From: Pseudarthrobacter sp. ATCC 49987
Lineage (GTDB): Bacteria; Actinomycetota; Actinomycetes; Actinomycetales; Micrococcaceae
Assembly (NCBI RefSeq): GCF_009928425.1
Contig: NZ_JAABNS010000001.1
Span: 2,232,001 to 2,296,000 of the forward strand
Reading direction: 5' to 3'
Length of the DNA: 64,000 bases
Part shown: positions 46,201-55,370 of the stretch, one piece after another
How the letters are laid out: each line of letters begins with the position of its first letter
Numbering within the stretch: the first letter of the stretch is position 1
Made by a program: the position numbers and the translations under genes
The notes under the pieces: model-generated
What the model was told of the DNA's origin: nothing
The model's database searches: none
What the model saw: the letters and a program-made list of their open reading frames with translations, nothing else

Positions 46201-47246
46201 CCAGGATCGGCAAGAACGTGGAGGCCTCGACCGTCCTGCTGATCCCCAAGATGACCACGGTGGGTGAGGGCGCCTTCCTGGCCGACGACACCATGGTGGC
46301 CTCCTATGAGCTCGACGGCGGCTGGTTGCGGATCGCCCCGGCGAAAATCGGCAAACGCTCCTTCCTCGGCAACTCCGGCATGACCGCGGCGGGACGCAAT
46401 GTGCCCAAGAACTCCCTGGTCGCGGTGCTGTCGGCAACTCCCGCGAAGGCGAAGTCCGGGACGTCCTGGCTGGGCAGCCCGCCGGTCAGGCTCCGGCGCA
46501 CCGCCATCGCCTCCGATGACACCAGGACCTACCAGCCGCCGCTGAGGCTCAAGATCGCCCGCGCGCTGTGGGAACTGTGCCGCTTTGTCCCCGTCGTGGC
46601 GACGGTCGCGATCGCCGCCGGCGTGTTCCTCGCCTTCGACTGGCTTGCCACGGTCTTCAATTACGGCATCGCGGCGCTCCTGGGCGGCGTCGTGATCCTG
46701 CTCGCCGGCGCCGTGGCGGCCGGCAGCGCCGTAGTGGCGAAATGGCTGCTCGTGGGACGCATCAGGCCCGGCGAGCATCCGCTGTGGAGTTCCTTCATCT
46801 GGCGCAACGAGGTAGTGGACACCTTCATCGAAATGGTCAGCGCCCCGTGGTTCGCCCGTGCGGCCACCGGGACCCCGGCCCTGGTCTGGTGGCTCCGGGC
46901 CCTCGGCGCCAGGATCGGCGCCGGCACGTGGTGCGAAAGCTACTGGCTACCCGAAGCGGACCTCGTGACCCTGGGCCGGAACTCCACGGTCAACCGCGGC
47001 TGCGTGGTCCAGACCCACCTCTTCCACGACCGCGTGATGAGCATCGACACTGTTACGCTCGATGACGGGGCAACGATGGGCCCGCACGGTGTAATCCTTC
47101 CGCAGGCCCGGATCGGCAAGGGCGGCACGGTGGGCCCGGCATCCCTCGTGATGCGGGGTGAAACGGTGCCCGCCGCGACGTACTGGATGGGCAATCCGGT
47201 GAGCCCGTGGGGCGGACCGGCTGTGCCTGCCCCCAAGCCGAAGTAG
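43272..47246 (+). CDS. Pls/PosA-type non-ribosomal peptide synthetase with membrane and hexapeptide domains
   Basis: 1324 residues. The adenylation domain (about 30-505) has P-loop FTSGSTGTPK (171-180), A4 region AFDASCEEMW with D221, YGPTE (310-314), YRSGD (391-395) and A10 K499 (PTKTSGKVDRHALP). The carrier domain (about 530-597) has the phosphopantetheine Ser S560 in YGGGSL. Then come hydrophobic helices (about 625-690) and left-handed beta-helix hexapeptide repeats (about 738-820). A second membrane block lies at about 860-930, a second hexapeptide run at about 985-1060, more membrane helices at about 1110-1165, and a third at about 1205-1310. No condensation or thioesterase domain is seen. 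This is the architecture of homopolymer synthetases such as epsilon-poly-lysine synthetase and PosA. GTG start, GGAG at 43257-43260. Confidence 0.9.
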   Translation: MTEHQPPNGDLSQATATVSPAFGAQLSGSLVTPPERTLVDILLDTAERFLDASALDDGHQSLSYAQLVAAVRAKARELHAAGLGAGDKIGVRIPSGTNHLYVSILAILMVGAAYVPVDADDPEERARLVFGEARIAGTLRGAGEVVTEGQRPLPFPAPRLPGPDDDAWVIFTSGSTGTPKGVAVQHRSSAAFVDAEARLFLQDDPIGPQDRVLAGLSVAFDASCEEMWLAWRHGACLVPAPRALVRTGMDLGPWLISHGITVVSTVPTLAALWPVESLESVRLLIFGGEACPPDLTERLAVEGREVWNTYGPTEATVVACAARLGGPGPIRIGLPLDGWDLAVVDANALPVGEGEIGELIIGGVGLARYLDPAKDAEKYAPMPSLGWARAYRSGDLVRYEAEGLVFQGRADEQVKLGGRRIELGEIDAALQSLPDVAGAAATVQTTAAGNQILVGYLAPAGGRDLDLAAARELLGQSLPAPLIPLLTVVDSLPTKTSGKVDRHALPWPLPGAGAADAADAAAAPLNLPDDAAWIVEQWSAVLGGSVANLDADFFAYGGGSLAAAQLVSALRVRYPTVTVADIYATPRVGALIDTARQSLPEGGAGPAPERTVRRTARKSQVFQTLMGVPLHLLVGMRWLTYLMAANNLLSSLAGFTAAPTVSWWWVAASWLVFVSPLGRMLISIAAARLLLRKVVPGTYPRSGRVHLRLWLAEQIQDLAGAVSLASAPWVPYYARALGATIGNNVQLHSLPPVTGLLSLGSGCNIEPEVDLSGWWIDGDIVHIGAIHIGPGATVGARSTLMPGATIGAGAQVEPGSAVLGKVKSGQLVAGSPAERRGKAKHSWPDTPPEHPLIGRLWFAGFATASAVLALIPYLSAAAAALVVFGFIRGSESLTAALPQLLLSLPPAALAWFLSNLVLILLTTRLLGVGLAEGYYRVRSRIGWQVWATERVLDLARDLLFPLYASLFTPVWLRLLGARIGKNVEASTVLLIPKMTTVGEGAFLADDTMVASYELDGGWLRIAPAKIGKRSFLGNSGMTAAGRNVPKNSLVAVLSATPAKAKSGTSWLGSPPVRLRRTAIASDDTRTYQPPLRLKIARALWELCRFVPVVATVAIAAGVFLAFDWLATVFNYGIAALLGGVVILLAGAVAAGSAVVAKWLLVGRIRPGEHPLWSSFIWRNEVVDTFIEMVSAPWFARAATGTPALVWWLRALGARIGAGTWCESYWLPEADLVTLGRNSTVNRGCVVQTHLFHDRVMSIDTVTLDDGATMGPHGVILPQARIGKGGTVGPASLVMRGETVPAATYWMGNPVSPWGGPAVPAPKPK

Positions 47247-47290
47247 CCCCGCCCCGCCCATCACGCACCTGCAATCCCGAAGGCCGGTTT

Positions 47291-48673
47291 ATGAGTTCCA
47301 GCCCCCAGAGTCCCACTGCCGCAGCCGGCACCGGAGGCGGCCTGCCCTCGGACGACGCCGCCGGTTCCCCGGATCCGTACCTGCCCGGCCATGGCACCGA
47401 TGCCTACCGGGTCACCCGCTATGAACTCGAGCTGGACTACAAGCTCAGCAGCAACCGCCTGACCGGGAGGGCCGTGGTGCATGCCATCACGCAGCGCCCG
47501 ACGTCGGCCGTCGTGCTTGACCTGACCGGGCTCCGGGCCACCAAGATCCAGCTCAGCGGTCGGAGGGTGCGCAAGTTCAGCCAGCGCGCCGACCAGCTCG
47601 TCATCGTCCCCGACGCCGCCCTGTTGCCGGGCGAGGAATTCACCCTGGACATCCGCTATGAGGGCAACCCCTCTCCCCGCCGCGGCCTGTGGGGCGAAGT
47701 GGGCTGGGAGGAACTGACCGACGGCGTGCTCGTGGCGGGCCAGCCGAACGGCGCGCCCTCCTGGTTCCCCTGCAACGACCACCCGCAGGACAAAGCCAGC
47801 TACCGGATCTCGGTGACCACGGACGCCAACTACCGGGCCGTGTGCAACGGGATCCTGATTGCCCGCACCAGCCGGTCCAGCCGCGAGACCTGGGTCTATG
47901 AGCAGTCCGAACCCATGGCAACGTACCTCGCCACAGTCCAGATCGGCCGCTACGAACTCCTGTCGCTCAATCCCGTCCATCCGGCGACGCAGGTGCCCCA
48001 GTACGCGGCGGTGCCGGCGGCGCTGGCAGACACGGCCCGTGCGGTGCTGGCGAGGCAGCCCGAGATGATGCGCACCTTCATCGATTGCTTCGGCCCGTAC
48101 CCTTTCGCCGAGTACACCGTTGTGGTGGCCGGGGACGAGTTGGAGATACCGCTGGAGGCGCAAAGCTTGTCGATCTTCGGTCCCAACCATTTGGAGCCGG
48201 ACTGGGAGTCCCAGCGGCTCATCGCCCACGAGTTGTCCCACCAGTGGTTCGGGAACTCGCTGACGGCGGCCTCGTGGAAGGACATCTGGCTGCACGAGGG
48301 TTTTGCCTGCTACGCCGAATGGATCTGGTCCGAGGAAGCCGGCGTCATGTCGGTGGCCCGGCGGGCTGCCTCCGCCTGGCGGAAGCTCAGCGCCGGCAAG
48401 CAGGACCTGCTGGTGGGCGACCCCGGGCCGGAGCTGATGTTCGATGACCGGGTCTACAAGCGCGGCGCCCTGGCACTGCATGCCCTCCGGCTGCGCTGCG
48501 GGGACCTTGCCTTTTTCTCACTGCTGCATGAGTGGGCAAGCCAGAACCGTCATGGCTCCGTCTCAACGCCGCAGTTCATCCTCACCGCGGACCACGCGAC
48601 CGGCCTCGACACCGAGGCCGTGCTGCATCCCTGGCTGTACCAGGAAGCCCTGCCGCCGCTGCCTCTCGGCTAG
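47291..48673 (+). CDS. M1-family zinc aminopeptidase, short form
   Basis: 460 residues. Zinc motif HELSHQWFGN (HExxH at about 313-317) with the third ligand Glu in HEGFACYAEW about 18 residues on. The usual exopeptidase GAMEN motif appears as EIPLEAQS, an altered form. N-terminal strands (about 40-200) make the beta domain. The C-terminal helical domain of full M1 enzymes (about 850 residues) is absent. The start ATG at 47291 lies 44 bp after the NRPS stop. It may cleave peptides, possibly including the NRPS product; this link is inferred from position only. Confidence 0.88.
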   Translation: MSSSPQSPTAAAGTGGGLPSDDAAGSPDPYLPGHGTDAYRVTRYELELDYKLSSNRLTGRAVVHAITQRPTSAVVLDLTGLRATKIQLSGRRVRKFSQRADQLVIVPDAALLPGEEFTLDIRYEGNPSPRRGLWGEVGWEELTDGVLVAGQPNGAPSWFPCNDHPQDKASYRISVTTDANYRAVCNGILIARTSRSSRETWVYEQSEPMATYLATVQIGRYELLSLNPVHPATQVPQYAAVPAALADTARAVLARQPEMMRTFIDCFGPYPFAEYTVVVAGDELEIPLEAQSLSIFGPNHLEPDWESQRLIAHELSHQWFGNSLTAASWKDIWLHEGFACYAEWIWSEEAGVMSVARRAASAWRKLSAGKQDLLVGDPGPELMFDDRVYKRGALALHALRLRCGDLAFFSLLHEWASQNRHGSVSTPQFILTADHATGLDTEAVLHPWLYQEALPPLPLG

Positions 48674-48714
48674 CACATGAACTATTTGAGCGACGCCCCT
48701 GGGTCCCGTGGCTT

Positions 48715-49395
48715 CTATTCGCGGCTTTCTTCCCTCAGGGGTTTGAGATGCTCCGGGATTGCGTCGTCGCGAAGGTCCGGATACGTGCACGTGAACTCGC
48801 CCCGGTAGCCGAAAAGAAATCCGAGGAGTGGGTTCCGGACCTGCATCTGGATCGTGAACACCCCACGGGCATCATCGAAGTTCTCATACAGGTCTGCCGT
48901 GCCTGTGCAGATCGCGGGAAACTCGAATGCTGCGAAGCCTTCGTAGAACCTTTGAGCCCCTGATTGCAGATGCAGCGATCCATCGGCCAAAACCTCCAGG
49001 GCGAGGTCCGTAGCCAGGTGCTGGTGGGTGCCGAGATAATCGACGATCCCACCATTCTTGCTCTGCACCATGGTGGCGTCGAAGCGCCGTCGCTTTGGTC
49101 CGGGCAGTTCAAGGGTTCTGACGAAGGTGACCGTAGGCCGGCCGAACCCATCAAGGTAGGGGTAATTCTCGATCGTGAACGGGATGTCCTTTCCCTGGTC
49201 TGGAAAGAGGATGTTGCGGTGGCCCCCCAACTGCAAGAATGGGACTGTCCACCAGGCCCCGCGGCGGACTTCGGAAAAGATCCCGCGTCCGACACACGCA
49301 TACCCTGCAGCCGTGTCCACGCCGAAGCGCTTCTGCAGCATTGGGTGGAGCCTGTGGAAGTCGCTCCCCAGCGCCGACTCGAAAATTGATGTCAC
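48715..49395 (-). CDS. DUF4166-type protein
   Basis: 226 residues, soluble. It opens with FESALGSDFHRLHPMLQKRFG, followed by CVGRGIFSEVRRG, FLQLGGHRNILFPDQGKDIPF and YPYLDGFGRPTVTFVRT, the DUF4166 pattern seen in bacterial proteins of unknown function. No catalytic site is recognised. The GTG start at 49395 overlaps the upstream SRPBCC stop as GTGA. I discard a longer in-frame extension of 93 residues, which is coding sequence of the overlapping SRPBCC gene. Convergent with the aminopeptidase. Confidence 0.8.
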   Translation of the reverse strand: MTSIFESALGSDFHRLHPMLQKRFGVDTAAGYACVGRGIFSEVRRGAWWTVPFLQLGGHRNILFPDQGKDIPFTIENYPYLDGFGRPTVTFVRTLELPGPKRRRFDATMVQSKNGGIVDYLGTHQHLATDLALEVLADGSLHLQSGAQRFYEGFAAFEFPAICTGTADLYENFDDARGVFTIQMQVRNPLLGFLFGYRGEFTCTYPDLRDDAIPEHLKPLREESRE

Positions 49396-50201
49396 GGCTG
49401 CTCCTGCCCTCCCGACTCGGCGCTCAGACCCGGTCCAGCCGGTCCAGCCAGCCCGGCAAGGGCGGACGGAGCACGTCCGGAGCGTGAGTCCGGCGACCGC
49501 CGCAGACAGCGTCCCGCCCTGGGTACTGTCCAGTGGGCCGGGAGAAGCCACGAGGCCGTAGCGGCGGTCAGGCCGAGGACGGCGGGGCCCGGGGTTCGTC
49601 CGGCCACAGCCCGGCGGAGCAGGATGCAGGCGGTCAGAACGCCGCCTGCCCTGGCCATGGCGTCCATGAACCACCGATTGCGGGAGTCCTTCGGATCAAG
49701 GTCCGACTCCGCCCACATCCTCAGGCGGTCAAAGCTTATTGCAGTCGCCCAACCCAGAGCCGGGCGGAATAGCCAGAAATCGAGGGGTTTTCCGAGAGAG
49801 CCCAGTCCGGGCTGATAGTTGTACCCCGTGATGAACCGAACACCATCCTCTGCCGGGATGTAGCGCCAGTATCCGGATCCTTGCCCTATGGGCGACACCG
49901 GGTCGGCCGTGTCGAATTTCAGGACCGATGTGGCCTGCCCATCGGATCGATACCGGTGCCCCAGGGATGCCCCGGTCCCTTGGATGACATGTAAAGGAAG
50001 ACGGAACTCGTAGCGGAAATGCAGGAGTCCCTGATCGTTTCGCCCGGTGGGGATAATTCGGGAGAATCGAAGATCCCAGCGGGGGTGCAGCGCCGGGTCC
50101 TGGCTAAGGTTCCATACCCGTTCCATGGGTGCCCGGATAGCGACCTCAACGTAGATCGGCCGGCGTGTAGCAGAGTCTTCCCTGCTCAAATTTTCCCCCA
50201 C
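49392..50201 (-). CDS. SRPBCC-fold protein with C-terminal hydrophobic region
   Basis: Up to 269 residues. The START/polyketide-cyclase-like core begins at YVEVAIRAPMERVWNLSQDP and includes HPRWDLRFSRI, GTGASLGHRY and GVRFITGYNYQPG. Helices and Trp/Leu-rich stretches (ACILLRR, TAATASWLLPAHW) close the protein, followed by an Arg/Pro-rich tail. Start uncertain: GTG 50201 is listed and TTG 50189, preceded by GGGGGA, is an alternative. A longer frame to 50327 would overlap the PPTase gene. It is coupled to the DUF4166 gene by GTGA. SRPBCC domains bind hydrophobic ligands; the ligand here is unknown. Confidence 0.75.
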   Translation of the reverse strand: MGENLSREDSATRRPIYVEVAIRAPMERVWNLSQDPALHPRWDLRFSRIIPTGRNDQGLLHFRYEFRLPLHVIQGTGASLGHRYRSDGQATSVLKFDTADPVSPIGQGSGYWRYIPAEDGVRFITGYNYQPGLGSLGKPLDFWLFRPALGWATAISFDRLRMWAESDLDPKDSRNRWFMDAMARAGGVLTACILLRRAVAGRTPGPAVLGLTAATASWLLPAHWTVPRAGRCLRRSPDSRSGRAPSALAGLAGPAGPGLSAESGGQEQP

Positions 50202-50244
50202 TGCAGCATCATAATGTGCAGAGCGACACTCGATAGCAACAATG

Positions 50245-50943
50245 TCAGGCCGTGCCGACGACGGCGAGTGCGGCGGCAAATCCTGCCGGCAGACCCAGGG
50301 CAGCGGTGTCCAGTTCAAAGAGGACATTGCCGTCGGCGGGCTCCGGGAAGGCCTCGACCGAGCAGGGGTCCAGCCGCAGTCCGGTCCCGCGGGCCTTCAG
50401 CAGGGCCTCCTTCCGTGCCCACACGGCTGTCCGCCAGTAGTCCGCCTGGTCCGGAGGCAGCTCGGTGAGCAGTTGGCGTTCCGCTGGGGTGAGGGCGACG
50501 TCGTCGAACCCGGGGAACATCGCTCCCGAGCTGTGCTCCAGGTCGATGCCGATTGTTGCCCCGGCGCTGCCAGGACCAACAGCGCGGCCGGCGGCCAGCA
50601 GGGCCCAGCCGCGGCTGCGGGAAAGGCTCAGGCTGAGGCCGGTTGGCGCACCGTGGAGCCGGTAGCCGGGCCGGCCGTGGTCCAGCTCCGGGCCGGTTCC
50701 GCAATCCGGGCACGAATAGTCAGCCGTCAGTTCCCCGGGTCGCACCGAGAGGATCCCGGCGGCGAAATCGCGCAGCGCGATCCGGCCGGCCACAAAGTCC
50801 AGCCGGGCCGGCGGATCCGTGATGTCCGCGGCACGCGCGCGTTCCGCGGGATCAAGGAAGGCCCCGCCCTCCGGTCCGACGTCGGCAAGACGAACGGACC
50901 GGACGGTGATTCCGGCGACGGCGGGTGTCCCTCTGTGCCCCAT
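50245..50943 (-). CDS. 4'-phosphopantetheinyl transferase, Sfp-type
   Basis: 232 residues. The magnesium motif is IGIDLEHS (GxDxE) and the second motif WARKEALLKARGTGL (WxxKEA), both diagnostic. SLSLSRSRGWALLAAG is the first conserved block. It moves phosphopantetheine from CoA to a carrier Ser. Sfp-type enzymes are used for NRPS/PKS carriers, and the only such carrier visible nearby is S560 of the NRPS at 43272, about 3 kb away; the pairing is inference. Opposite strand to that NRPS, adjacent to pheT (stop at 50949, 5-bp gap), so it may be read with it. Confidence 0.92.
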   Translation of the reverse strand: MGHRGTPAVAGITVRSVRLADVGPEGGAFLDPAERARAADITDPPARLDFVAGRIALRDFAAGILSVRPGELTADYSCPDCGTGPELDHGRPGYRLHGAPTGLSLSLSRSRGWALLAAGRAVGPGSAGATIGIDLEHSSGAMFPGFDDVALTPAERQLLTELPPDQADYWRTAVWARKEALLKARGTGLRLDPCSVEAFPEPADGNVLFELDTAALGLPAGFAAALAVVGTA

Positions 50944-50948
50944 CGGCT

Positions 50949-53492
50949 TTAGCGTTGGACTGCTCCGAAGCGCTCGTGGGCAACGGCCACGGCACTCTCG
51001 CGGGCCGCGGATGCCTCGTCGGCGGTCAGCGTGCGGTCATCGGCACGGAAGCGCAGGCTGAAAGCCAGCGACTTCTTGCCGTCCTCGATGCCCTTGCCCG
51101 CGTACACGTCGAAGAGTGCGACGTCCTCGAGCAGCCCGCCCGCTCCCTCGCGCAGTGCGGCCAGCACGTCTTCCGCGGGGATGTCCTGCGGCACCACGAG
51201 GGCGACGTCCTGGGTGGCCACCGGGTACGTGGAGATGTGCCGGGCGACAATCACGTCGGCGGCGGCCTCGAAGAGGGCGTCCGCGTTGAACTCGACTGCC
51301 ACCGAACGCGCGGGCATGTCGTGCGCGGCAAGCAGCTTCGGGTGTAGCTCGCCGGCAAAGCCCAGGACCTCGCCGGTGCGGAGCGCCAGCTGGGCGGCCC
51401 GTCCCGGGTGGAAGGCCTGGTGCTGGCCCTGGCTGATGACGATCTCAACACCGAGCACGTCGCCGGCGATCCAGGCGATGTCAACTGCGTCGGCCCAGTC
51501 CCAGGCCCGGGGCGTGTGGCCGGCGGCGGCCGGTGAGTCGTGTCCTGTGAGGACCGCGGCGAGGTACAGCGGCTGGTCCGGGACGCCGTCGTACAGGCCA
51601 TCCAGCACTTCATCGCTGGGCCTGGCACCGAGCGGCGGGATCGTGGCCGTGCCAAGCGTGTCGCCCGGCAGGAACACGAGGCCGGCCTCGAAGAGGGCCA
51701 GGTCGCGGAAGCCGCGTGAGTGGTTGCGCTTGGCGACCTCGATCAGGCCCGGCAGGATCGAGGTGCGCAGGTAGCCCTGCTCCTCGCTGATCGGGTTGGC
51801 CAGCTTGAGTGCCTTGCGCGGCGTTCCTGCCGCGGGAACGCCGAAGGTGTCATTGGCGGCCTTGGAGACGAACGGGTACGCGAGGACCTCGGTGAGTCCT
51901 GACGCGGCCAGGGCCTGGACCAGGCGCCGGCGCTGCTGCTGGACGCGGGTCAGCCCGCGTCCCGGGGGTGCCACCGGCAGGGACGCCGGGATCTGGTCGT
52001 AACCGACCAGCCGTGCGATTTCCTCGGTCAGGTCTTCCTTGGTTTCCAGGTCGTTCCGCCAGCTCGGCGCCGTCACCGTGTACCCGCCGGCGTTCCGGAC
52101 GACGACGGCGCCCAGGTCCTGGAGCGAGGTGAGGATCTGGTCCTCGGTGAAGTCGATGCCGATCCGTTCCGCGGCGAAGGCTGCGGGCAGTTCGACGGCG
52201 ACGGCGTCCGGTGCGGTGCCGACGTCGGTCCCCTCGGCGACGGCGGTGCCCCCGGCAAGCTCGACCAGGAGGTCAACAACCCGCTGGGCGGCGACGCCGG
52301 CCACCTGCCAGTCAACGCCGCGTTCGAAGCGCTTTGAGGCCTCGGACGGGAGCTTGTGGCGGCGGCGGGAGCGTGCGATGGACACTTCGTCGAAGTGCGC
52401 AGCCTCCACGAGGACGTTCGTGGTGGCACCGGACACCTCGGTGGCGGCACCGCCCATCACACCGGCAATGCCGATCGCACCGGAACCGTCGGTGATGAGG
52501 AGGTCCTCGACGTCGAGCGTCCGTTCCTTGCCGTCCAGCGTGGTGATCTTTTCACCGGCCGACGCCCGACGGACCACAATGTCGCCCGACAGGGTGTCCA
52601 GGTCGTAGCAGTGGGTGGGCTGGCCGAGTTCCAGCATGACGTAGTTCGAGATGTCCACCGGCAGCGAGATCGAGCGGATGCCGGCGAGCCGGAGGCGGGA
52701 GGTCATCCACGGGGGCGTGGGCTTCGTGGCGTCGACGCCGCGGACGGTGCGGGCCACAAAACGGTCGCAGCCGGGCTTGCCGTAGATCGGGGCGCCGTCG
52801 TTGAGCTTTACGCCGAAGCCGCCGGCCAGTCCCGCGGGTGCCTGGACCCTGGCGGCCGGGTCGGTGAAGGACGTGCCGGTGGCGTGCGCGTACTCGCGGG
52901 CCACCCCGCGGATGGAGAACGCATAGCCGCGGTCCGGGGTGACGTTGATTTCGGCGGCCTGGTCGTAGAGGCCCAGCAGCTCCATGGCGTCGGTGCCGAT
53001 TTCCGGGTCCAGCCCGATCCTCGACAGCACCAGGATGCCGTCGTGGTCCTCGCCGATGCCGAGCTCGCGCACGGAGGCGATCATGCCGGCGGACAGGTGG
53101 CCGTAGGTCTTCCGTGCGGAGATGTGGAAGTCGCCGGGCAGCACGGCACCGGGAAGGGTGACCACCACCTTGTCGCCTTCCACGAAGTTATGGGCGCCGC
53201 AGATGATGCCCTGGACGCCGGAGGGGTCGATGCCCTCGCCGGTGAGGCTCTGCTGCTGTCCTTCGGGGACCACCCGGACCTGGCACCAGTTGATGGTTTT
53301 GCCGTTGGTCTGGGGTTCCTTGACGATGCTCAGGACCTGGCCCACCACGATGGGGCCCTGCAGGGTGTCCGTGGGCCGGTGGACTGCCTCTTCTTCAAAG
53401 CCGACCTTGACGAGGTCTGCCATCACGTCTTCGGCCGTTGCCCCGGCCGGTACCTGCGCAAATTCACGCAGCCAGGAAAGTGGGATACGCAC
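50949..53492 (-). CDS. pheT: Phenylalanyl-tRNA synthetase beta subunit
   Basis: 847 residues. The N-terminal EMAP/OB tRNA-binding domain (about 40-150: VGQVLSIVKEPQTNGKTINW, CGAHNFVEGDKVVV) precedes B3/B4 (editing), B5 (the DNA-binding-like segment) and the C-terminal ferredoxin-like anticodon domain (KPRTSPV-type, here RHISTYPVATQDVALVVP). With PheS it forms the alpha2-beta2 enzyme. It starts at GTG 53492, with only two bases after the pheS stop; a longer in-frame extension reads into pheS. Confidence 0.97.
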   Translation of the reverse strand: MRIPLSWLREFAQVPAGATAEDVMADLVKVGFEEEAVHRPTDTLQGPIVVGQVLSIVKEPQTNGKTINWCQVRVVPEGQQQSLTGEGIDPSGVQGIICGAHNFVEGDKVVVTLPGAVLPGDFHISARKTYGHLSAGMIASVRELGIGEDHDGILVLSRIGLDPEIGTDAMELLGLYDQAAEINVTPDRGYAFSIRGVAREYAHATGTSFTDPAARVQAPAGLAGGFGVKLNDGAPIYGKPGCDRFVARTVRGVDATKPTPPWMTSRLRLAGIRSISLPVDISNYVMLELGQPTHCYDLDTLSGDIVVRRASAGEKITTLDGKERTLDVEDLLITDGSGAIGIAGVMGGAATEVSGATTNVLVEAAHFDEVSIARSRRRHKLPSEASKRFERGVDWQVAGVAAQRVVDLLVELAGGTAVAEGTDVGTAPDAVAVELPAAFAAERIGIDFTEDQILTSLQDLGAVVVRNAGGYTVTAPSWRNDLETKEDLTEEIARLVGYDQIPASLPVAPPGRGLTRVQQQRRRLVQALAASGLTEVLAYPFVSKAANDTFGVPAAGTPRKALKLANPISEEQGYLRTSILPGLIEVAKRNHSRGFRDLALFEAGLVFLPGDTLGTATIPPLGARPSDEVLDGLYDGVPDQPLYLAAVLTGHDSPAAAGHTPRAWDWADAVDIAWIAGDVLGVEIVISQGQHQAFHPGRAAQLALRTGEVLGFAGELHPKLLAAHDMPARSVAVEFNADALFEAAADVIVARHISTYPVATQDVALVVPQDIPAEDVLAALREGAGGLLEDVALFDVYAGKGIEDGKKSLAFSLRFRADDRTLTADEASAARESAVAVAHERFGAVQR

Positions 53493-53494
53493 TG

Positions 53495-54556
<1,062 letters not shown>

Positions 54557-54752
54557 CTACTGTTCTTAGCTACGAGTCGGTTCATGCCAACGGCACGGGA
54601 CCTTCCTAAGGTGCAGGGACCCGCGCATTGACAAAGGGCAGGGCTCGCCACATGGCTCCGGCGGGCACTCCCCTTCAGTCTAGTTGAACGCACTCAGGTG
54701 CCCGAACGTGACGCTTCTCCCCGGGCGCCCCGCAGTGGACCGCGTCCCGCGC

Positions 54753-54833
54753 GGCTGCGTATTCCCGGCTGCTTGTCCCCGGCTGCGTATTCCCGGCTGC
54801 TTGTCCCGGCTGCTTGTCCCGGCTGCTTGTCCC
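54753..54833. repeat. Minisatellite of 13-14 bp units
   Basis: Six tandem units: ggctgcgtattccc, ggctgcttgtcccc, ggctgcgtattccc, then ggctgcttgtccc three times. The surrounding 54557-54864 contains no gene on either strand. Repeat length is not a multiple of three, so it is non-coding. Strand slippage could vary copy number. Confidence 0.9.
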
Positions 54834-54864
54834 GCAGGGCGGGGCGCCGGGCTAGCATGGCCTC

Positions 54865-55368
54865 ATGACGCCGGGACAACGGCTGCGGCAGCTGGCCAAC
54901 GTACTGAACGCAACAACCCCGCTGGGATTGTTGCTGGCCGGCTGCGCCCGCACTGCCCTCCGCCGCGGACCACACGGTCTGCTCCTGGCCACCGGCTACC
55001 GCTGGCGGCTGCCCGTGGCCGGGGCCTTCACGGTCGGCAACGTGGTGATCTTCCGTGCCGGTCCCGGCGAAGTCCTGGCCAACCCGGCGCTGCTGGGGCA
55101 CGAGGAACGCCACTGCACCCAGTACGCCTGGTGCCTGGGCCTTCCCTTCCTGCCGCTGTATGTCCTCGCCGCGGGCTGGTCCCTGGTCCGGACCGGCAAC
55201 CCCGGCTCGCGCAATATCTTCGAACGGCACGCCGGGCTGCAGGCCGGCGGCTATCCGGAGCCGGGCACAGGCTCCCGGCGCCGCTCCCCGACTACGGGTC
55301 CAAACAACAACGGATCCAACGCGACTACCGGGACGCGCTCCGCGGTCCCCGAACGGAACGAGGCATAA
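54865..55368 (+). CDS. Small membrane protein with HExxH-like zinc motif
   Basis: 167 residues. Hydrophobic segments lie at about 18-30 and 90-107. Between them is GHEERHCTQYAWCLG, with HEERH at 79-83 (HExxH pattern), and E120 or H122 downstream (RNIFERHAG) is a possible third ligand. The C-terminal 40 residues are polar (PTTGPNNNGSNATTGTRS). The arrangement resembles tiny zincin-like proteins, but I cannot name the family. ATG at 54865. It is followed within 2 bp by the SIMPL gene (start 55371), so the two are co-transcribed. Confidence 0.65.
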   Translation: MTPGQRLRQLANVLNATTPLGLLLAGCARTALRRGPHGLLLATGYRWRLPVAGAFTVGNVVIFRAGPGEVLANPALLGHEERHCTQYAWCLGLPFLPLYVLAAGWSLVRTGNPGSRNIFERHAGLQAGGYPEPGTGSRRRSPTTGPNNNGSNATTGTRSAVPERNEA

Positions 55369-55370
55369 CA

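Noticed and set aside
54684..55370. In-frame extension upstream of the SIMPL gene, through the minisatellite
   Set aside because: Overlaps the HExxH gene in another frame and is Arg/Pro-rich; the SIMPL domain starts with MTDSPRTISVTG at 55371.
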